Notes under the pieces: model-generated
Told to the model about the DNA's origin: nothing
The model's database searches: none
The model's input: only the letters and a program-made list of their open reading frames with translations
Program-made: the position numbers and the translations under genes
Source of the DNA: a virus
DNA: 33,123 nt
Virus record (IMG/VR): IMGVR_UViG_3300020473_000079
Span: 1-33,123 of that record
Strand: one strand, 5' to 3'
In this document: piece by piece, positions 31,101 to 33,123 of the stretch
Position numbering within the stretch: the first letter of the stretch is position 1
Layout: each line of letters starts with the position of its first letter

Positions 31101-32982
31101 TTTTAGTTGCATTTTCTACAGTTAATCCTTGAGGATTTACCCAATTTACTTTACCAGCTCCTGTAGATTCTAAAAGCCATCCAGTATCACCCAAATCACC
31201 ATCTTTATCTTTAATACCTGCTTCAAATCCTACATCACTCTTAAAAGTAGATATACCCACAAAGGTAGACATTCCACCAACAACAACATGACTACTAAAT
31301 GTAGAAAGTCCTACGAATGTTGATGCACCACCAACAATAACATCATTTGTAAATGTCGAAAATCCTACAAATGTAGATAAACCACTTACATATAAACTAT
31401 TTGCAGATCCAATTCCAATACTAGAAATACCAGAACTAAATTGTTTTGCAAATAGTGTACTCTTAGATGTTGTAACTCCTATAAACGTAGAAAGACCAGC
31501 AACAACTATACTTCCACCAATACCAACTTCACTATGAAAAGTAGAAACCCCTACAGAAGTAGATACACCAGCAACAAATATATGATTATTAAAAGTTGTA
31601 AATCCTACAAAAGTAGATACACCAGATGTTACAACTATTCCATCCTGATGTCTTGTTAGTCCAATAAATGTTGATAATCCACTTACCCGCAATTGCTCAG
31701 TATCTACTACTACTGGATTCCATGAACCAGTATCAATATTATTAACATAAACATAATCCCACCTATTATCTTCACTACCTAGATTAAATGAACCAACAGA
31801 AGGAGGACTAGGTATTAAATGACTAGTTACTAATCCAGTTACAGAAAGAACATTAGTAGTTGTAACACCACTAACAGTTACACCCATTCCAGTAACTTCT
31901 AATCTAGTATTTCCACCTTGTTGTAATTTAAGACTTCCTGTTGCATTATCATTAATAATACTATCACTTCCATCATGCAGAATTTGTAAATCATCGTCAT
32001 CACCAAAATATAAAGATGTATTATCAGGAAATCTTGTGGTATCAAGAGTAGCAACACCAACAACTATTAATCCTTCAGAAGTAATCCTAACTCCTTTACC
32101 AGCAGTTACTACTCCAATAGAATCTACATTAGTTACATCTTCATATGTTAATACACCATCAATATTAACATTTCCATCAAAATCAGTTGTACCTGTAAAT
32201 TTAGAATCACCTAGAACATCTAATAATTTAGTCGGTTGAGTACTTCCTATACCAATACGGTTATTTGTATAATCATAAACAAGATTTTCAGCACCACCAA
32301 GATTTCCATCATTATTATGGAATTGAACTTGTGTGGTATGTCCAGCAGCAACAGCAGTTGCACCAGATTGGTCTGCCCAAACTAATCCACCAGTATTACT
32401 TTTTACAAGAACTTGATCGGTATCTCCAGAATCATGAAGTTTATCAAATACATTTCCAGTAATGAATAAGGTACCATCAATATCAAGAGTTTCTTGTGGT
32501 TGAGTACTTGCTATACCAACTCTAGTATTAGTATTATCATAAGACAACCCACTAGCTGCACCAAATTCCCCATTATTATTAAAAAGAACTTCATGATCAT
32601 TTCCTACTGGAGCAGCAGTAATCGTAACTCCTGTTCCTGGATTTCCATCAGCATCTAGATATCCTTCAGCAGTAAGAATATTACCTTTTATATTAATATC
32701 AGTAATACTACTAATACCTGAAGAATTTGGAAGAATACTTCCTTCTTCTCTAATAGTTATAGCACCTGGTACAACTCCACCACCAACTTGTTTCCAAAAT
32801 CTTTCTCCTGGATGAGTTGGAAGAGAAACAATCTGATATTGTTGTCCAGGAGGAATATTATCAACTTCAGGTGGATCACCTAAATTTGGTTCTGCTTGAT
32901 CTAATCCAAGATATTGATACCTATCAGATGTTAATCCACTCTGGGGAGTTCTTTTTACTCTACCACTAAAATACTTAGGCAT
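25117..32982 (-). CDS. Giant virion protein with pectate-lyase-like beta-helix, tailspike-like (2621 aa)
   Basis: The N-terminus (MPKYFSGRVKRTPQSGLTSD, then YLGLDQAEPNLGDP) belongs to a cyanophage structural protein family I remember. Residues ~90-1400 are fibre repeats: GIGSTQP/GIGTTIP units, a run of VSGLSTFVGFSTF units (~430-585), and a 255-residue module present twice. From residue 1606, SVKDYGAVGDGSNNDTAAIK starts a pectate-lyase-3-like right-handed beta-helix (YFPAGTYIV, VIVEDISFDF, NITVNECYFEGAGDD), interrupted by a block of ITNPGEGYTSAPSISFTGGG-type repeats. This part may bind or cut a host polysaccharide, but I cannot place catalytic residues. The end (LEADYADVQFTASYEIDENF) is compact. 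Its ATG is 1 nt after the stop of the upstream gene. Confidence 0.88.
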   Translation of the reverse strand: MPKYFSGRVKRTPQSGLTSDRYQYLGLDQAEPNLGDPPEVDNIPPGQQYQIVSLPTHPGERFWKQVGGGVVPGAITIREEGSILPNSSGISSITDINIKGNILTAEGYLDADGNPGTGVTITAAPVGNDHEVLFNNNGEFGAASGLSYDNTNTRVGIASTQPQETLDIDGTLFITGNVFDKLHDSGDTDQVLVKSNTGGLVWADQSGATAVAAGHTTQVQFHNNDGNLGGAENLVYDYTNNRIGIGSTQPTKLLDVLGDSKFTGTTDFDGNVNIDGVLTYEDVTNVDSIGVVTAGKGVRITSEGLIVVGVATLDTTRFPDNTSLYFGDDDDLQILHDGSDSIINDNATGSLKLQQGGNTRLEVTGMGVTVSGVTTTNVLSVTGLVTSHLIPSPPSVGSFNLGSEDNRWDYVYVNNIDTGSWNPVVVDTEQLRVSGLSTFIGLTRHQDGIVVTSGVSTFVGFTTFNNHIFVAGVSTSVGVSTFHSEVGIGGSIVVAGLSTFIGVTTSKSTLFAKQFSSGISSIGIGSANSLYVSGLSTFVGFSTFTNDVIVGGASTFVGLSTFSSHVVVGGMSTFVGISTFKSDVGFEAGIKDKDGDLGDTGWLLESTGAGKVNWVNPQGLTVENATKIGVGSVYGGTPLTSAGINTHFITFVDSNNPIDGRENELLYTTGLFVYDPIGQRVGIGTTIPSDTLSVSGITSFKGDVYFAGIQNNIGFTSLTWQSNTGILKFQDEVKAYFGNGNDLRIYHTEELKGEVDNNGDPITNNTRCSYIHEKGSGGLVFKSDGGGGPGAFQFFDQNWNPLLKLHSGNNARALLYHNGTERLLTTDVGVKVSGLTTTGSLRLDGAFYDSSNSYGANSGYILQTNQASGVEWVDPGGLAFEKANKIGIGSINAADVGIGTHFITFVDTNNPHDGRDYELLYSTGLFVYDPQDGGRVGIGTTIPSDTLSVAGISSFNGEVYFNSGVTGITSIGWNPSNSALEFKDNVKATFGDGNDLQIYHDTNDTEPNSVIEHNNPAASALYLSSNQRVEITDENHTNLSLRFNNTGDYGTELFHATNKKFETSGVGVTVYGSISIYDSDNTNKITLQPPATSSLTADYALTLPVDDGGPNEVLTTDGSGVLSWTTKAAGTAVAAGSNQQVQYNNNNVLAGAAELLFDNSTTAPTLILKPNVTTTATNGGYIQVRNAGSTNTTLNAATITHDGGLELKRTNETVTNGGPYIDLKYDATDMDARIQMDIASGTTSDDKFSAITFSTGGGGIYDSGNTSGRLTEKIRIGKDGEIGIQGGAQVYDASSDTVSTNNRTSAQIYGTSGQVLKSNGLGASVYWGDEGTGSGISAVEVKQYSDDLSQNDPRTVRSCDALDAPITVSTNSGTAVIGIGSTSNAYGNRYIGDTEPTGNLCEGDIWYDTSSAGSGGVNGSTGITKVAKVEEIGNYGNTGAGSFTGATWVHRNLTDVTDPKNMGITVSGNIVTIPAGTYSIRWSAPAMDVIRHVTRLAYSSTSATVASGVTYHYAPVSYEASPGLEVGVQTRSTGFAPVVTFTSTTYIKIEHYAEIGNSAGDAMGAASPWSSANASGSSKPIWTTIEIEDLATAVKESSGTDGNTISVKDYGAVGDGSNNDTAAIKSALAAGSGVNRVYFPAGTYIVHEPIIIPSNTYVKGSGALTTVIKMSSTVGKLTGLGVIGDWDTTTENVIVEDISFDFNTARWHGYIPGSSSPQEEDNATQIFSTTKSNTGTITRSATGIISRIELKTAGKDYTSAPTVEIAGGGGSSAAATAVVSGISRIDVSDGGQGFQNTPTVNIGGPDIIGGVQATAVAHIDGQKVIAITITNPGEGYTSAPSISFTGGGSSVTATATAVVRRTIIRIDITNAGSGYASDPTVTITPHSSDTTGSGADAAAVAANVVTVPMTNQPFGIGEKIVPSYETTGGEGPENNEFKVQSVGTNQFTYHTSAGSVPTSGTFKALVNGANRNALTIYNSKDVTLNRVRCLNANRHCLDITSSYRRSAAGKAGQVRYYETATYYSHKGAQNITVNECYFEGAGDDNLTTHCSSDILITNCHSNAPRGGFGDGETPNTNCFEVDDGSRNVQIYNCKATKGNNGLQIKGHGYAPAAYNVIVDGMEIINCVGGVECHHSGWITYSTGACWQAYGGGTNLTTPIPSPLLALYDADGQLTSLSENGYSATANNVTLSNIQIIAPSENIFHYKWDYENGADTQQTLGNIPTRAFELSTYAGVQINDILVSDGTKDRQLIQDGYKVGSKLRSLNTSATYSQSGTTVTVTKTDHGLSTGDDITIRFTKGGGVSGNYTVASVAIVDGTDVFTYTAPNSNNIGGPQDCEYTLSSSTNGRILQLFRSARNWSINNFTVNGYHDKADTGFDLDNDLNGSFTMNNITFNDGPLQAIYIKGDNNRYTGSIDNYTVHQTKPTSSTTWDSLVADSTKYAIRSNQPTISIGKGNIKGYPRNQGLRPLLYTPKIYTAGTTEQMVESTIDTVEYRLDGSICTVFVRQFNLGRLPTSVASGDLRISLPFKPFAGGGNVASVFTTKINFANNYVGLAAVLNNGATGFTGIEGYAHIRGMKDDGTTENINANLIGTLEADYADVQFTASYEIDENFGTNIVDQW
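30136..30181 (-). repeat. 46-nt exact direct repeat, copy 1
   Basis: This segment is identical to 30901-30946. The repeats are 765 nt apart (255 codons), in the same frame of the 2621-aa gene, and encode VGIGTTIPSDTLSV. Flanking codons are similar but not identical. Confidence 0.9.
30901..30946 (-). repeat. 46-nt exact direct repeat, copy 2
   Basis: Second copy of the repeat at 30136-30181. Further short identities on both sides, such as around 30261-30285 and 31023-31047, show that the whole ~255-codon module is duplicated and has since diverged. Confidence 0.9.
31230..31690 (-). repeat. Tandem VSGxSTFVGxSTF coding repeats
   Basis: Around seven imperfect units of ~22 codons encode (V/A)(S/G)G(L/V/M)STF(V/I)G(F/V/L)STF in residues ~430-585 of the 2621-aa protein. 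Similar units appear in the 696-aa fibre. Confidence 0.75.
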
Positions 32983-32983
32983 A

Positions 32984-33123
32984 TTATTGTGCTGTTGAGT
33001 TTTCTAAGATACTGCAAACCATTTCCATTTGCAGAGGACCAACTAGTCCACCAGCAGTTGATACTCCCACATTAACTGAAAATTCATTAGCCTTACCAAC
33101 ATTAACCGTAATTGTACCATTTC
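32984..33123 (-). CDS. C-terminal end of a virion-region protein (cut by window edge)
   Basis: Only the last 45 residues are in the window, ending LQMEMVCSILENSTAQ before TAA at 32984-32986; a part such as GTITVNVGKANEFSVNVGVS precedes it. The frame is open to the right edge. The stop is 1 nt before the start of the 2621-aa gene, so it is in the same operon. No function can be given from this fragment. Confidence 0.75.
   Translation of the reverse strand, partial: NGTITVNVGKANEFSVNVGVSTAGGLVGPLQMEMVCSILENSTAQ

Noticed and set aside
9205-32982. Frameshifts or broken genes in the long repetitive region
   Set aside because: The four giant frames are uninterrupted, and their ends are consistent with neighbouring start sites and late boxes, so no break is supported.

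Overview
The window looks like part of the genome of a marine T4-like myovirus, most probably a cyanophage of picocyanobacteria; a related marine myovirus, such as one infecting SAR11, cannot be excluded. The reasons are: AT-rich sequence, every gene on the minus strand, dense packing with 1-14 nt overlaps, T4-type late promoter boxes (ATAAATA), very large fibre proteins built from 'GIGT', 'VSGxSTF' and 'LGSxxxxWxxVYA' modules, several small proteins of the kind seen in cyanophages, and two 2-oxoglutarate/Fe(II) oxygenases. These family assignments come from memory of protein families, not from a database search. Transcription runs from high to low coordinates.

Right and centre (33123 to 7403) is the late structural module. 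In transcription order it holds: the C-terminus of a virion protein (32984-33123); a 2621-aa protein with a pectate-lyase-like beta-helix; a 2386-aa fibre with a cysteine-rich YadA-like section and a polyglycine tip; a 135-aa tail assembly chaperone-like protein; a 61-aa protein behind a perfect sigma70 promoter; a 1945-aa fibre ending in an S74 self-cleaving chaperone; a 696-aa fibre; a 2OG/Fe(II) oxygenase; and a 357-aa polyglycine adhesin. T4-like late boxes sit just upstream of most of these genes. Two unknown proteins and a second oxygenase (7399 to 6073) follow as a chain with ATGA overlaps.

From 5994 leftwards the style changes to early-type transcription. A terminator fused to an extended -10 promoter opens a chain of an SF2 DEAH helicase, an 81-aa unknown, a PD-(D/E)XK-like nuclease and a TSPPY DNA methyltransferase, joined by ATGA overlaps and followed by three small proteins. 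A 52-aa gene and a terminator that contains a perfect sigma70 promoter come next. Then there are four nested small genes (1816-1088), two more small genes (991-458), and a second terminator/promoter fusion. The last of these reads into a GC-rich, hairpin-rich stretch of about 280 nt without a convincing gene, and then into a partial small gene at the left edge.

The strongest candidates for undescribed biology are: the helicase/nuclease/methyltransferase operon, which has the parts of a self versus non-self DNA discrimination system; the recurring terminator-promoter hybrids; the GC-rich leader or RNA at the left end; and a lone early-type gene inside the late module.
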